DNA of 64,000 bases from Undaria pinnatifida (lineage: Eukaryota; Sar; Phaeophyceae; Laminariales; Alariaceae), in the NCBI GenBank assembly GCA_012845835.1, contig JABAKD010000010.1, forward strand, positions 10,358,311 through 10,422,310. The letters are read 5' to 3'. Below, one piece after another: positions 11,669 to 23,267 of this stretch. Each line of letters starts with the position of its first letter. The stretch's first letter is position 1. The notes under the pieces are model-generated. The model searched no databases. It was not told where the DNA came from and worked only from the letters and a program-made list of their open reading frames with translations. Both the position numbers and the translations under genes were made by a program.

Positions 11669-12366
11669 GTGAGAACGTTGCACGCACACGCGCCGGCACA
11701 CCAAGCTTGGCGTTCAGCATTCAAACGGAAATTCTGAAAAGTGCGATGCTTCATTATTTTGTGAAAACCCTTTCTGACGGTTTCGGTTTCGGTTTCTCGT
11801 CAACGTGCCAACGCGCCAACGACCATCGCCCGACCCTGCTGTTGTTATACGTCGTATGCCTATTCTGGTGGTACCTCCATGCATGAGTGGAGACATCACA
11901 AGAGGTTTCCAGCACCTGGCGACTGCACGTAAGAGACCCAGGAGCATTACGTCCTGCCACACTCTGTTTCGAAGGATGGGGAGGTGGAGGTGTCATCGCG
12001 GCTAATAATATATTACCTACCTGCTGAGAGCATGCGGCAACGGCAGGAACAAACAAAGGGGTGAGCAGCGGGTTGCGAGGTTTGGTGCAGGGTTTCAGAA
12101 GCTGGAAAAACTGGCAACTTCGGCGTTGTTGGTGTGTGAAATCTGGCCGTTTTCTAGCCTGGCGAGATTGGATCAGGAGCGTACCTAATCACAGAAAACC
12201 CCTCGTGTGAAGCCAGTGGCGGGAAAAAAGCTTTCGTCATGTATGTACTCGTACGTGGTCGATGCGGTGTAATCGTCACTTTTTTCGTCGTTTTTTGTTG
12301 CTGGGGTGCGGGGTGTGTCCGATTTGCAATGTAACAGGTAGGGAGCTGTGCGATACGCGTGGAGAC
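11669..12366. other. Gene-free stretch
   Basis: Anonymous sequence. A short gttTCGgtttcg-type repeat lies at about 11777-11798. No coding or RNA feature recognised. Confidence 0.4.
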
Positions 12367-12657
12367 GCGTGCTACGATGGAGGTGGCACTTTTGGCCGAA
12401 ACATTTTCTGAGTGAGGGGGCTCTTAACCCTCTTTTAACCCAAAATCGTGGGAAATCCGTTCTTTTTTTATTATTCAGTACCAGTAGTCTAGTCTAGTCT
12501 ATATTTTTTGTTTTTAACCATGGGAGTGTTCACCAACAAGCACCCTTTAAGTTTCTCTACCAATTAGTTTTTGGGGTGAGATACACTATTAATAGTATAG
12601 AAATCCTCACATGGAGACCCCCCGAAAAAGAGTGGTGCACCTCTAGCGTAGCATGCG
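12367..12657. mobile_element. MITE-like element, copy 1 (full length)
   Basis: About 291 bp bounded by imperfect terminal inverted repeats: gcgtgctacgatggaggtgg at the left and ctctagcgtagcatgcg at the right. Homologous copies lie at 18308-18550 and, truncated, at 52757-52897. Shared internal landmarks are a 'ggggctcttaaccc' block near the left end, 'accatgg' in the middle, and 'ttagtttttgggg' then 'gtggtgcacctct' at the right. It has no coding capacity, so it would be non-autonomous. The superfamily cannot be assigned because target-site duplications are unclear. Confidence 0.7.
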
Positions 12658-13999
12658 TCTGGAGCATGGTGCAATTGCTTGTCTACTCGTTCTACCGCAC
12701 GGTCTCGCTAAACTCTTGATAGGACCATAATAGTTTTTTCGGTCCCGGTACGTGGGCCTCGAACGCTAAAAGTGAGTGCTGGCTGCAATTCACCAACGTG
12801 GTGCGCCTGCCTTTCCTAATCCCCAACAACCCGGCGTTGTCACGCCGCCGCGGTATGTGCTGTGCCTCCGTGCCGCGCTTACTCTGCCACGTCAAAGGAG
12901 GCAAGCCAGTCATCAGCCACCCCAGGGGGGCATCCAATGCCAACATGCAGAGAGGGGCAAACCCCATGTTCGTCCCCAACCGATTGCCGACCGAGGCGGT
13001 GAGCGATAGCGACTATTAATATTGGGTTCGTGCCGCACGCGTGTGTACGTTGATGTCGGCGATGTTGTCCGTAGTGTTTTGCTCGCCATGGATAGATCGC
13101 GCCCTCTGTCAGCGAGCCTCGGATGGGTCGTTTGTCTTTGGAGAGCCCTCTCGAGCACAACGCATGTATATATATAGTGGAGCAAAACCGTTACCAGATG
13201 ACAAAGGCTACGTCGGCAGTAGAGGGATCACGTTTCTACGGCCTTACCAACATACTAGCGACTCGTGGCCACTCTCGCGAATCGCTACTGTATCCCTTTT
13301 CTTTGCAAATGCCGTTCGATGGGCATCGCCATGGGATTGCTTGCTGCGCTTCACCCGCACAACATATTTTTACTTTTAAGTCCTTTTTTTGTACGAGGGT
13401 AGTCAACATATTTAGGTTTTCAAGCATTTTTTGTATTAATAGTAAGGTACACGGCCGTTCGCGTTGGTGGCTCGCGTTAGTGGTCTAAACCAGGCAATGG
13501 AAACGAGGTATCTCCCCTATTGCGTCGTAGTTCGGGTCAGGTAGCATTATCTATATATCTTTTCGTTTCCCTGCATCAGACGATACGGTGGAAACCCGAA
13601 AACGTTTAGACGGCTGATTTTTGCCAAGGTACCCCTCATTGCCCCGCTTCGCTCGCGCGGTCCCGCCGAAAAACGCGAGATCGATCTTTCGACTGGTGGA
13701 TAAGAGTACAGTGACACATTATGTAAACCTCCGGCCTCACTGACACCCCCCCCCCGCACGCCGTGTTCTTTTGAGGATTTCATAGACATCAATCCGGCAT
13801 TGTTAGCTCTTCGTCCTAGGTTCGTAGGTTAGCCTCCGCATTCTCTTCAGCAGGCGCTACTTATCTCTTGCCATGGCGGCCACTGTAACAGTGTTGCGGC
13901 CCGCCGTACGCGCATCTGCTAGTCAGTCGCCGCCGACTACGCTTCACCGGAAACAAAGACATAATCGACGGTATGTGCGCATAGTAGATAACTCCCCCC
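12658..13999. other. Gene-poor stretch
   Basis: One plus-strand open frame (12798-13019, ending SDSDY) has a protein-like composition but no recognised domain or clear splice context. The rest is anonymous. An 8-C run lies near 13748. Confidence 0.4.
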
Positions 14000-14175
14000 C
14001 CCTCGCCTGCGCACCGTGTGCTCTTCTTGCGCCTCTCTCAGTCCCCTGAACGCGGTGCCCTCCCTTCCCCCCCCCCCCTCCCCTCCCCTCCCCTCCCCTG
14101 CCTCCCTCCCTCCCTCCCTCCCTCCCTCCCTCCCTCTACCCCCCCCCACCCCCCCACCTCCCTCCCTCCCGCTCG
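14000..14175. repeat. Pyrimidine tract, (CCCT/CCTC)n
   Basis: Almost pure C/T sequence including (ccct)n and (ctcc)n blocks, purine-rich on the other strand. The open frames crossing it (proline/serine/leucine on plus, glycine/arginine/glutamate on minus) are simple-sequence artefacts. Confidence 0.95.
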
Positions 14176-14689
14176 CTGATTCCCTCTGCTCACCTGCGAA
14201 TGTGATGGCAACCTTCCAAAATCGAGGACCGTGAAAGAGCTTACGAGGTGATTTCTGGGTCAATGGGTGCGAGCATGAGCGTCTTTAAGCATACTCGAGA
14301 AGACGGGTAGCCGCTGGAAGCGGGCTATTTCAAGGTCTTGCAGAAGGCTCAGCTCTAAGGCTTGCCTCGAGCTTTGGCTGTTGGAGGTGGACTGGGGAGC
14401 CCGCGGGGTTACCATTGTTTTGCCGCCATCGCTTGGTTGTGCTGGGGCGAGAAGTGGGGAAAATGCCTGCGCGGGAGGAGCCGGGAGAATCTTGTGTTCC
14501 CTCCTCATCGCGTGATACGTGCACCGACAACCAACTGACCGGTTTTTTAGTATTAATTTTACAATATCTAGCGTTTGTTTCTGCTGTGCTGTCGCCAATA
14601 GTGTGGTAGTGGTGGTGGTGGTGGTGGTGGTAGAAAACCTGTACCCGTGATACCTGAGGTTGTACTGTTTTTCATTTTTCATGATCTCC
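14176..14689. other. Gene-free stretch with (GGT)n
   Basis: Contains a (GGT)n trinucleotide tract at about 14605-14632. No supported gene. A long minus-strand frame (14260-14991) enters from the adjacent minisatellite and is not convincing. Confidence 0.45.
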
Positions 14690-15600
14690 TGTGCATGGAA
14701 GTAACTTCCACCAAACCTTTCATGCAAGCTTCGACGAAAGCTTCCACGGTTCCACGAAAGCTTCCACGGCAGTAACTTCCACGAAATCTTCCACAAAAGT
14801 AACTCCCACGACAGCTTCCACGGAAGTGACTCCAACCAAAGCTTCCACGGAAGTAATTTCCACGAAAGCTTCCATGGAAATAACTTCCACCAAAGATTGA
14901 ATGAAAGTACAATAACTTCCACAAAGGCTTCGATGAAAGTAACTTCCACGGGAGCTTCCACGAAATCTTCCACGGATTGGAAAGCTTCCACGAAAGCATT
15001 TCCACGGATTTGAACGTTTTAGTTCCATGGAAGCAAGCGGCAGCTTCCACGGAAGGTCGGAAGCTATCATACGGAAAAGTCGGACAAAACCTTTCACGGA
15101 AAGTCGGACGAAACCTTCCACGGAAGGTTCCACACGAAAGCTTCCACGAAAACGCCCACGATTTTGAAATTTTCCACGAAAGTACTTCCAAAGGTTTTTA
15201 CGTTTTAGTTCCATGGGAGAAAGCGGCAGCTTCCACGGAAGGTCGGAAGCTCACCGGCTTCCATCAAATCTTTCACGAAAGCTTTCCGTGAAAGCTGTGA
15301 AAATTGCTTCCAGGGGAGATTGGAAGGTACATCCACCGAATTTTACGTTTTACTTCCACGAACGCTTCCCCAGGTTCCACGGAATCTGAGCTCCTTCCAC
15401 GACAGCTCCCACGAGTTGCTAGCTCCCATGGATCCTTAGGTGGAACAAATAAACATTTTTTAAATTAATAGCACATCCATGCGAGAGGTTTACATTTTAC
15501 TTACATGCCAACTTGTCATGGAAGCAAGAAGTAAACTTGAGTGGAAGCAGCTTCCACGAAAGCTTCCACGAACTTCCATGGGGTTTATTTTTCAATGCTT
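14690..15600. repeat. HindIII-rich minisatellite, cluster 1
   Basis: Diverged tandem copies of a 12-15-bp core, cacgaaagcttccacg, with variants ending acttccac. The core is close to its own reverse complement around AAGCTT, so open frames run on both strands (plus: K/A/S/T-rich; minus: W/K/L or E/V/A-rich). The related cluster at 23990-25600 is mostly in the opposite orientation. Blocks such as 'acgttttagttccatgg' recur at about 15015 and 15200, showing a higher-order unit of about 185 bp. Confidence 0.9.
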
Positions 15601-18307
15601 CCGTGGGAGTAAATTATTATATATTTTTTCTAATTTGTTATTCACCCCTACGAGTACCATTAGAGTCGGCCGAGATAAGGTTTTGCCCGAGGCCACAATT
15701 CTACCACTCGTTAGTGTACCGACTGGCTGCCGGCTGCTGCGATGCAGCTGGCACGAGATAGGTCAACCAACAAACACAAATCGAACCGGATTCCGGCATC
15801 GGCACACCCAGAGAGACATACTGACCGACCATGCGTGGCAGAGCTCCACACAGGAGCATTCAGGTGATGCCACACGATGGGGCGGGAGTATTATGGTATT
15901 CGTACTGTTTTTGTGCACGCTGAGCTGTGTTATCTCTGCAAGCTATCCCACAGGTTCGAGGCAGGCAGAGTTAGCTGCGAGTGGTTATGCAAAAGGTGAT
16001 GGTTGGTAGGTCTGACGCATACTTCAAAAAGCAAGTGCATGATGCACCCTGTCCACCTCCATCTAAAATATCAGCTGTTGGTACAGAAGGACAGTAGCTG
16101 ACAGTAGCTGTGCCCAAACCTGCAAGGGAACGCCAGCTGTGACGTTCAATACTATACGAAGAGCCCACCAGCTGGCACGGAAGTCAGATGGACCAGCGGC
16201 AAGAAGCTTGAAACGCCCGCCAGCAGGTAGCAAAACTATGAACGGCCCGCCAGCAGGCACGGAAGCGTTACCGGCCAGCCGCATCGAACTGATACTTGGT
16301 TCCATCCTGTCTGGTGAGGTCTTGCGTACATTTCGTGTTTAATGTGCTCGATTGTGTGCGTTACGCTGGTCTCCGGCGCCCCCCCCCGTGTGTAAGCGCG
16401 GATACTCCGCGGACAAAGCCCCTTCATCCTCAGCGTCGATTTCGTCATAGTAGGGTGCTTCCAACCTCACGCCCCCCGCCCGCGACCGATGCCATCATAC
16501 CCAAATCGAGGTTGTAATAGCGATGAAAATGGAAACGCGATGCTGCTAAGTTTATTTTCCGAAATCTTGCAAGGAAGACATCGTGCGAACATACCCCCGT
16601 GCCGCTCCTGTGGTGAAAACGGAACGGAAGGACAATTTTGTCACCTATTTTCTATACAGCAGCGCCCAAATGTGTTCCCATCACACGCCCGGTTTGCGCC
16701 AGCCACATATATATCACGGTCGTGTTCTTTACACTGTGACGAGAGTGTGGGTATGTGCAATGTCACCGGCGCACGCCGTTGACATCCATGACGCAGTTAT
16801 TCGTTTCGTCTATCGTTGTCTGTCGCAGACATTAAATCTCTCGCCGTCTCAGACTGCCATTTTGCCGACTATTTCTCAGGTCATTTTGGCCCTACATGTG
16901 CCCGCTGTGTATATTCGCTTTTTTTGTTCTTTAAACATTAGAACTTGTGTGGTGAACATCAGTGGTCTTGTGTGAACCACGTCCCCGCTCCGTTGATGAC
17001 TCAGGTTCCGCTGGAAAGTATTGTTTGACGTTATGATGCGGCGCCGGGCGGTGTGCACACATGCCCAAACTTAGGTTGTACACGTTACCGGCTAAGGTAT
17101 GGGCGTTTTGAGCCCTCAAAACTCCCCGGTACAAGCGGCTCGTGTGCCACTCCTAAATCACCCTCGGCGTGCGACCTGCCGACGGCGATTTGGGGGTCCG
17201 TGGGCACCACACCGCCAAGGGGAGGCTAGACCGGACATCGAATATTACCCATTTACGTCACAATTGCTGTAGTTTCTTCGCTACCAAGCACGCCACCCCC
17301 AGAGAGTTTCATCCAACCCTTGTCCTGCTGCCCGCCTTTCCCCGCCCACCGCCCCACACCCCAACCCTTCTCCCCCCCTCTCCCTGGGAATCATGTGCGT
17401 GTCGTTTCCTGATCAAAGCCCTTGCCACCTCTCTACGATCAGTGGTATTTGGGCCCCCACCCCGCCCACACACTGCGAGGAGGACGTCCTCCGCCTCCAA
17501 TGCTTAATCATCGAAGGTTGGGTTTTTGTCAAGCAAGGTCCTAGCCAAGAGGCACTCGTTTCTCACCAAAACGCACTGGTAAAGGAAGAAGTCCGCCAGC
17601 ACTCGAGGCATCTGCAAGACAATGTGCCCGAACCCTGGCAAAATGGAGCAACAAGCACGGTGCAGCTTACGTCGTCGTCATGTTGATAAAATATTTTCTT
17701 TCTCCTTGTAAGTCTTTCGGATAATAACGTCGCGACTGTGTCACAGCAACGGTGGGGGCGTATGGTCATGTCGTTACACGTTGTATATGAACGCCGTCGG
17801 CGAGGCGCCATCTGAGAATCGCGAATCTACAGGAGGAACAAGGAGCCGTTGCTTGGTCTGCTGTGCTCCCAACGAAGCTCTAGCCATCGTGCAAACTTGC
17901 GCCAGCAGCCTTTCGCGGAACTTTCGGAGTCTATGTCGTCATCCGTATCGCCGAGGGTCAACTTGGCAGGGTTAACCACTAAAGCGATCTCTTTGTCCAC
18001 CGAGAAGGAAAGTAGGAAATGCGCGGAGCAGGCATACCGTGGATCCCCGAGTTGCTGCTCTCTGCCATGGAACTGCTCCACAAGAAACATTCGTTGCCGT
18101 CGTCGCCAACGCCCCATAACGTCGGACCAACCCGCGCCTCGGGAGAGCAGAAAACGGCGAAGTCCGCCTCCGAATGCCCCCGGAAATGGAACCTAAATTG
18201 TGGCGTGTTTTCCGCCAAGGTGCCAGAGACGCACGCGTTACGTAATGTTAGGCGCCGCTTGGTGTGTACTTTTGGAGAAGCCGTTAAGTATGGGTATACG
18301 TTGCGGC
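15601..18307. other. Long gene-poor stretch
   Basis: No gene I can support. A ccgccagcagg motif repeats near 16220-16260. Several open frames of 60-115 codons exist on both strands without domains. A minus-strand frame at 17827-18117 has an acidic segment (GDTDDDIDSESS) and protein-like composition but is unrecognised. Confidence 0.4.
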
Positions 18308-18550
18308 GCGTGCTACCATAGAGGTAGCACTTTACGTCTGAAATATTTGTGAATGACGGGCTCCTTAACCCTAAATTGTCGAAAACAGCCCACTTGCTTG
18401 GCGTGGTTTCCGTTGTGTACGTAGACCATGGCATTTTTCAACCCGTACCAGTTTCATTTTTCTCCAAATCAGGTTTTGGGGATAGATCTTAACCCCCCAT
18501 GTTGAGGACTCTCAGAAACAAAAATTGGTGCACCTCCATGGTAGCAGGCG
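18308..18550. mobile_element. MITE-like element, copy 2 (full length)
   Basis: 243 bp with terminal inverted repeats gcgtgctaccatagaggtag (left) and ctccatggtagcaggcg (right), homologous to the 12.4-kb copy. Interior landmarks are conserved: 'cgggctccttaaccctaa', 'accatggcatttttcaaccc', 'tttttctccaaatcaggtttt'. The length difference from copy 1 (291 bp) reflects internal indels. Confidence 0.7.
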
Positions 18551-18847
18551 TCTTGCCCGCTATTGACGTCTTATTCTCGCCAATAGTGGTATGCTCGTGT
18601 TGAGGACGCCAACATATATGCCTACGTCGAGCCCTTCCATAGTTGACCACACGTCTAAGCCGACTTAAATCGTCGTTTATGTGGGGTCGAAGCGCAATGT
18701 GAACAAGACCTTCGTCGTTTCTACGCACGGAACGTCGACCACGTCGGACCCATCCCCAACCATTGCATCGCAAGTAATGAAGGCCAACGCATGACAAAAT
18801 TGACCGACAACGAAGGGCTTGGCTAAATCGGGATAAAACCATTTTAC

Positions 18848-19055
18848 CTGTCAACGAAGTGACAAGTTCCCAGCCGGGGGTCGTCGGAATGATTCAAGCG
18901 GTAGCGCCGTAGAGCACAGCCCTTGTCGTAGAAGATCAATTCCGGCCGGCTGGCGGGGTCTTCCAAGATGGAGTCCAGGCAACCGGCCACGACCTCCATC
19001 GCCTCGTGTTCCCACAACGGACCCAGCCCGGCGATGATGCCGCAGTTCAGAGTCG
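18848..19055 (-). pseudogene. Transposase-like exon, possibly KDZ type
   Basis: On the minus strand a 68-codon open exon is bounded by an acceptor (cttcatag at 19056) and a donor (gacag|gtaaaa at 18848). It contains ELIFYDKGCALRRYRLNH and ends in a short 'CHFVDR' motif. This 'YDxxC.L..Y ... T.F.VDR' pattern is known from Kyakuja-Dileera-Zisupton-like and related cysteine-cluster transposases, where VDR is followed by FHW and a CxH-type cluster. I could not find the neighbouring exons, so it is a fragment. The family assignment is tentative; protein-coding origin is more secure than the name. Confidence 0.4.
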
Positions 19056-20349
19056 CTATGAAGTGTCCGTGCGTGTAATGGGTAAAAAACAGCAGCTAGA
19101 GTTGTCGCGCTTCGTAGGGCTTGGCTCCGCGTGGGATGACGGCGTTTCCAGCATCACGGTCGGGTGGGTAAGCGACCAGGACGTCCGTTGCAGCGACGGC
19201 AAGGGCACGGGAGATAGCGTGTCAGTAGTGCAAATATTCCATGCAAGAGGGTGGAACGCTTGCATGGTGTGACCGTCAATTGGTGACTCAAATGACACGC
19301 GACGTTAGCTACATGGCTGGACGTAAACGGCTTCTTGGGTCGCCTGCTAAACGGCTACTTGGCAATATCTATTCTTCCTGCTAAACCGTATCTACATATT
19401 ACATGACGTCGAACCTGCGCCCGCGCAGAAAATCTGGAAGAAACAATGGAATCTACGTGACATTTCTACCCAACGAGATCGCCACGTGGCCTACGTCGTT
19501 ATGTTTCGGCGAGTGGAGGTCGCCAGACGTCTCTTGTAAATATACAACGTCATGGGGCGTGGGTTGAAGTTGGTAGACGTTTGGGGGGTGTCGGTTGTGT
19601 TGTTATCGTCGTGCGTGTTTGGCGTCCTAAGGCCGTGCTGCCTCCGGTGCATCCCTGATCCTCAGTTCTGTTCCGGAATGTGGTGCCATAGCTTGGACAG
19701 TTTGACCTTACCGCGGCTTGCAGACGCACCATACCCGTCAAAGGACACGTGCGCCAGTAACCCTAATCCCGACGTATGAAGGTGTGTTGCACGAACATCG
19801 GGGTGGGTGGGTGGCCGTAGTAATGGTCTTCATTTGCAAGCATGGCCTTCATCGTAACATCTAACACCGATTTTGCGATAAGCCTGGGAGAGTATATCAC
19901 CAGAACCGCGGAAAAGACCCCCGGGCCACCGTGCCTTCGTCGAGGCCTCCCCCGTCATCGTACCTCTGTCACTGTAGTTTAGCGTTTCCTAAACACAGAA
20001 GAGGACGTATCAGTATATATTGGCAGAAGGAATAATGATGTAGCACGCCGGTACCAGTGCCACGAAATGAGATGGGCACACCACCAATGACGCACACACT
20101 TAGGGCAAACGATGACGACGTAGACTCGGTGGAAAGCGTGGGTCACGCCCGTGCTGTGGCTCGTTGCTGTCGACAACAACGTCAGGAGCGGGGACGGAGA
20201 CTGTTCGATGGTTAGGCGGGGCTTTCACTCCGACAGTCCACAACTACGATCAAACAACCTCGTCACGTCTTGTAAGAGAAATAACTTGCCTTAGCGACGG
20301 TACGCGCTTCCGTCGGGGTTGAGGGCGTGGGAATTTCATTAATCGAGTT
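19056..20349. other. Gene-poor stretch
   Basis: Anonymous. A plus-strand open frame (19006-19272) is antisense to the transposase-like exon and its flank, and not supported. No repeat or RNA feature recognised. Confidence 0.4.
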
Positions 20350-21425
20350 GGTGCTGGCGCTGGGTGGATCTTAACCGCTGCCTTATTTGGCGTTTTGGAA
20401 CAAGAGGGCGCCAAGATAACAACGCGCGTGGCGCGGCGAGTGCTGCATATTCTTTCGGTGGAGCACGTGGCGTGGCCGGACCCGCAAGAGCAGGCCGAGA
20501 TCGCCGAGAACTGGGGCCTTGATAGCTCCTTGAGGTGAGAAGGAATGTAGAAGAAAATTAGGAAAAAACAAGAGGACGGAACGTAATATGATTGATTGAC
20601 TGAATCGTGCACCCCTTCATGCGTGATCGCTCGACGGAGAACTTTGTACCATATCACACGAATGAGTATGTCTTTCCCTCCCTCCATCCCTCGCTCCCTC
20701 CCTCCCCCCCTCGCTCCTCCCCCCTCTCCCTCTATAATTCCGTCCGTCCCTCACTCCCTCCCTCTTTCCCGCCCTCACCCCCCCCCTCCCTCCTTCCCTC
20801 CTTACGCTCCCTCCCTCGCTACCCCCCCTCCAAGAAAGTAGTGGGTATCATAGACGCGAGCCACATAGCGGTTCCTCCCCCTTCCTCTGCCCATCGGGAA
20901 AAATACCTCAACTTCGAGCACTTCCACTCTGTCATCCTGATGGCTGTCGTTGACAACCGTGGCTTTTTCCGCTGGCTCTCCTGCGACTCCCCGGGGTCCC
21001 GCCGCGACAACGTCATATTCAGAAAAACGCAGCTTTTCCGAACTCTCCAGGAAGATCAAGTCCTGCCGCGGAGCGAGCGCACCCTTCTCGCAGACGGCGC
21101 TTGCATTCTTGGAGACACTGCATTCGCGGAGAACTCCTGGATGCGTACCCCGATCCCCTCCCCGTCGACACGCCGAGAGAAGTTCTTCAATCACAAGCAC
21201 GCCGACCAGCGCGCCATCGCGAACTTTGCCTTCGGCCGGCTGAAGTGGAAGTTTTAGTGCTTTGGCAAGGGGAAGATATTTAACCGCGTCGACGCACCGC
21301 TGATAATGCGCGCGTGCGTCGTCCTGTACAACTTTATCTTGGCGCTCGATGTGACCGGGTTAGACGCCGACGATGAGCGGTACGAATACGGTGGAACCCT
21401 CGGGGACCAATCCGACCTCGACTAG
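20350..21425 (+). pseudogene. PIF/Harbinger transposase (DDE_4), degenerate
   Basis: Upstream exon about 20350-20534: the frame contains VARRVLHILSVEHVAWP then EQAEIAENWGLDSSL, typical of the helical region before the catalytic core, and ends at a gag|gtgaga donor. After a ~300-bp intron with a very long pyrimidine tract, the core exon starts near 20835. It shows the first Asp in VVGIIDASHIAVPPP and the second Asp in SPGSRRDNVIF. These are followed by LGDTAFAENSWM and FAFGRLK. Two lesions are visible. The third catalytic Glu, normally four residues before the Phe of FGRLK, is Asn here. An in-frame TAG at 21255-21257 follows FGRLKWKF, after which homology continues in frame (RACVVLYNFILAL) to a second TAG at 21423-21425. 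The simplest donor and acceptor do not match in phase. Probably inactive. Confidence 0.8.
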
Positions 21426-21773
21426 ACAAAGAACGGAACTTCTCAGCGCAGCGAGAGAGGAGAGGTTGCGGGGGTGGTGGGCGACGCGCGCTCCGCCAGG
21501 CAGGTGGGGACGGACTACCTTGTCGACGCTGGCTTCCTCGAGGAAGAGTGGGGTAGTGCCTAGCTGTCCTTCCTCCCCGCTGAGAGCGCCGTGTGTTGAC
21601 CCTTGTAGTACGATTCTCAAGCCACGTTTTAGAAATATAATTAGTGTGGGACACGTTTAAGAGTGGATAAAGGGCTTTAGCCCTTTTGCTACTAATAACT
21701 GCAAAAAAACACGCCGGGTTACACTACTCGTAGCATACGGCAGAGGGGTGCATTTTTGTTTTTTCAGGGCTTC
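21426..21773. other. Short anonymous spacer
   Basis: Contains an 8-bp perfect stem (aaagggct / agcccttt, 21669-21686) with a 2-nt loop. No gene recognised. Confidence 0.4.
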
Positions 21774-22013
21774 TCACGGGTCGGGTCGTTTCTCGCGGGT
21801 CGGTCGGGTCAGGGATAAAAATTAAGGCAAATACCGGGGGGGGGAAAGAAGGGAAGACACCTGCTACCGCGGCTTGTTTAGAAGGTGGCTGATGGTGAAG
21901 CCTCTTATTCGTTGAGCTGGAGAGTAAACGTGATGATTAAACATATAGCTAAGCAAAAAAGAGGGACCCGACTCGACCCGTGAGGGTCGGAAACCTCGTG
22001 ACCCGACCCGTGA
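21774..22013. mobile_element. ~240-bp element bounded by GGGTCGGGTC inverted repeats
   Basis: The left end ctcacgggtcgggtcgtttc (about 21775) matches the reverse complement of the right side, gacccgactcgacccgtgag (about 21964), with one or two mismatches. Each end has a second similar block just inside or outside it. The interior is A/T-rich with a G run (21836-21844) and no coding capacity. It resembles a MITE or foldback element. Only one copy was noticed. Confidence 0.4.
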
Positions 22014-23267
22014 TAACCTTGCCGACGCCGGCTTGCTTGCGAAAGATTAAGAGCTATGCGTTAACATAGCGCGGTGGTTACGGGTATGACAGTACGATTA
22101 CTGTAAGCAATATGAGGCAGGCCCAACTGCTACTATGAGGGTGGTCTCGGTTGCGATCGACGGCTTATTGTGCGTGTTGTTGATGCACCATAACACGTCC
22201 TACTCGTAGGTTTTCTTAGGACAATTTCCGCAATACCTGTGTGCTGCTGTAGTTGAGTTTTCGTAGTTGTGATCTGCCTGTAATATATAGATAATGGTTA
22301 TTAATCGGGGTATGTAACAGGCTTTCTCTATATCGGTTGTTGGGTGGGCATATGTAGAGCTCATGCGAGAATTACGAGAAAAACTAGGTCCTCCTTCCTC
22401 CATCTACCATACCGTGGCTATATTCCTATACTCTATATCCACGTACAGACCACCGCTAAGTGCTGGCCGCACGGTCATTTCGATCAGAGGGACGGGCTTC
22501 GCGCTGCTGAGAGGCGGGGCGGCCCTCTGTCCTCTACCCACCGCCCACCCCCTGTATATCCTCAATCACCTCCTCGGTGTTATTCCGAAAGGGCGTGACA
22601 CCATCGCTTGGCCTGCAACGCGGTCTTAAGCGGCGTTAACTCCCAAAATAGGCGTAAAATGCCCACCCTGAAACTCCTGACTGGCGATATAGACTGATGC
22701 TTTTGTTTCTTGACCTTCGGAGCGTGGCGAGCCTTCCCGTTGCACGGACAGAGCTGAGGTGGTGGGGTTACCAGCCGATAGTGAAAAGTATCATGTATGC
22801 ATCCATCACGCTCCTCGAGCATCCATTAACCCTTAAGCATGAAGACAAGTAGAGCCGTAAAGAGGTGGACGGGCTCGAGTAAATCATCATCAAGGAAAAA
22901 TGCCGCCGAACCGGCGATATTCCGCTAGAAATCTCCCACTGCAGTAACGCCTATCTACTCTTTATTGAAGCTCTCTAATGCCGCCAAGCACCGTCGTATC
23001 CGTATCGTATCTAAGCACACAATCAACAGCTTTGCCTGGTTAATGTAACGTCAATGTTCGGATTTTCGTGTTTTTCGATCCTATCGTAATCGTTTTGACA
23101 CCACCCGTTGGGTCAGAAAAGAGTTGGCCGCGATTGGCTGCAGCTCAGGCCTTGGAGAAGTGATAAATTGCTCTACATGAGTGTCCACGCCAATCTACCT
23201 AGGGCAGCCATTCTCACTACCATCTCAAAGGTTCTTCGTCTGCAACACCAACGCCGTCTTCCACTAA
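22014..23267. other. Gene-poor stretch
   Basis: No supported feature. Overlapping plus frames near 22344-22629 share no recognised domain. Confidence 0.4.

Noticed and set aside
12798-13019. Open frame ending in an acidic tail (SDSDY)
   Set aside because: Composition is plausible, but there is no recognised family, no clear splice context, and competing frames on the opposite strand.
14260-14991. 243-codon minus-strand frame
   Set aside because: Half is minisatellite translation (W-K-L-S repeats), the rest contains poly-Thr from a GGT tract; no domain.
17827-18117. Minus-strand frame with an acidic patch
   Set aside because: Protein-like composition only; no splice context or recognised domain. 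Left unannotated.
21669-21686. Hairpin followed by T residues resembling a bacterial terminator
   Set aside because: The window is eukaryotic and no transcript ends here by any other evidence; an 8-bp stem is easily fortuitous.
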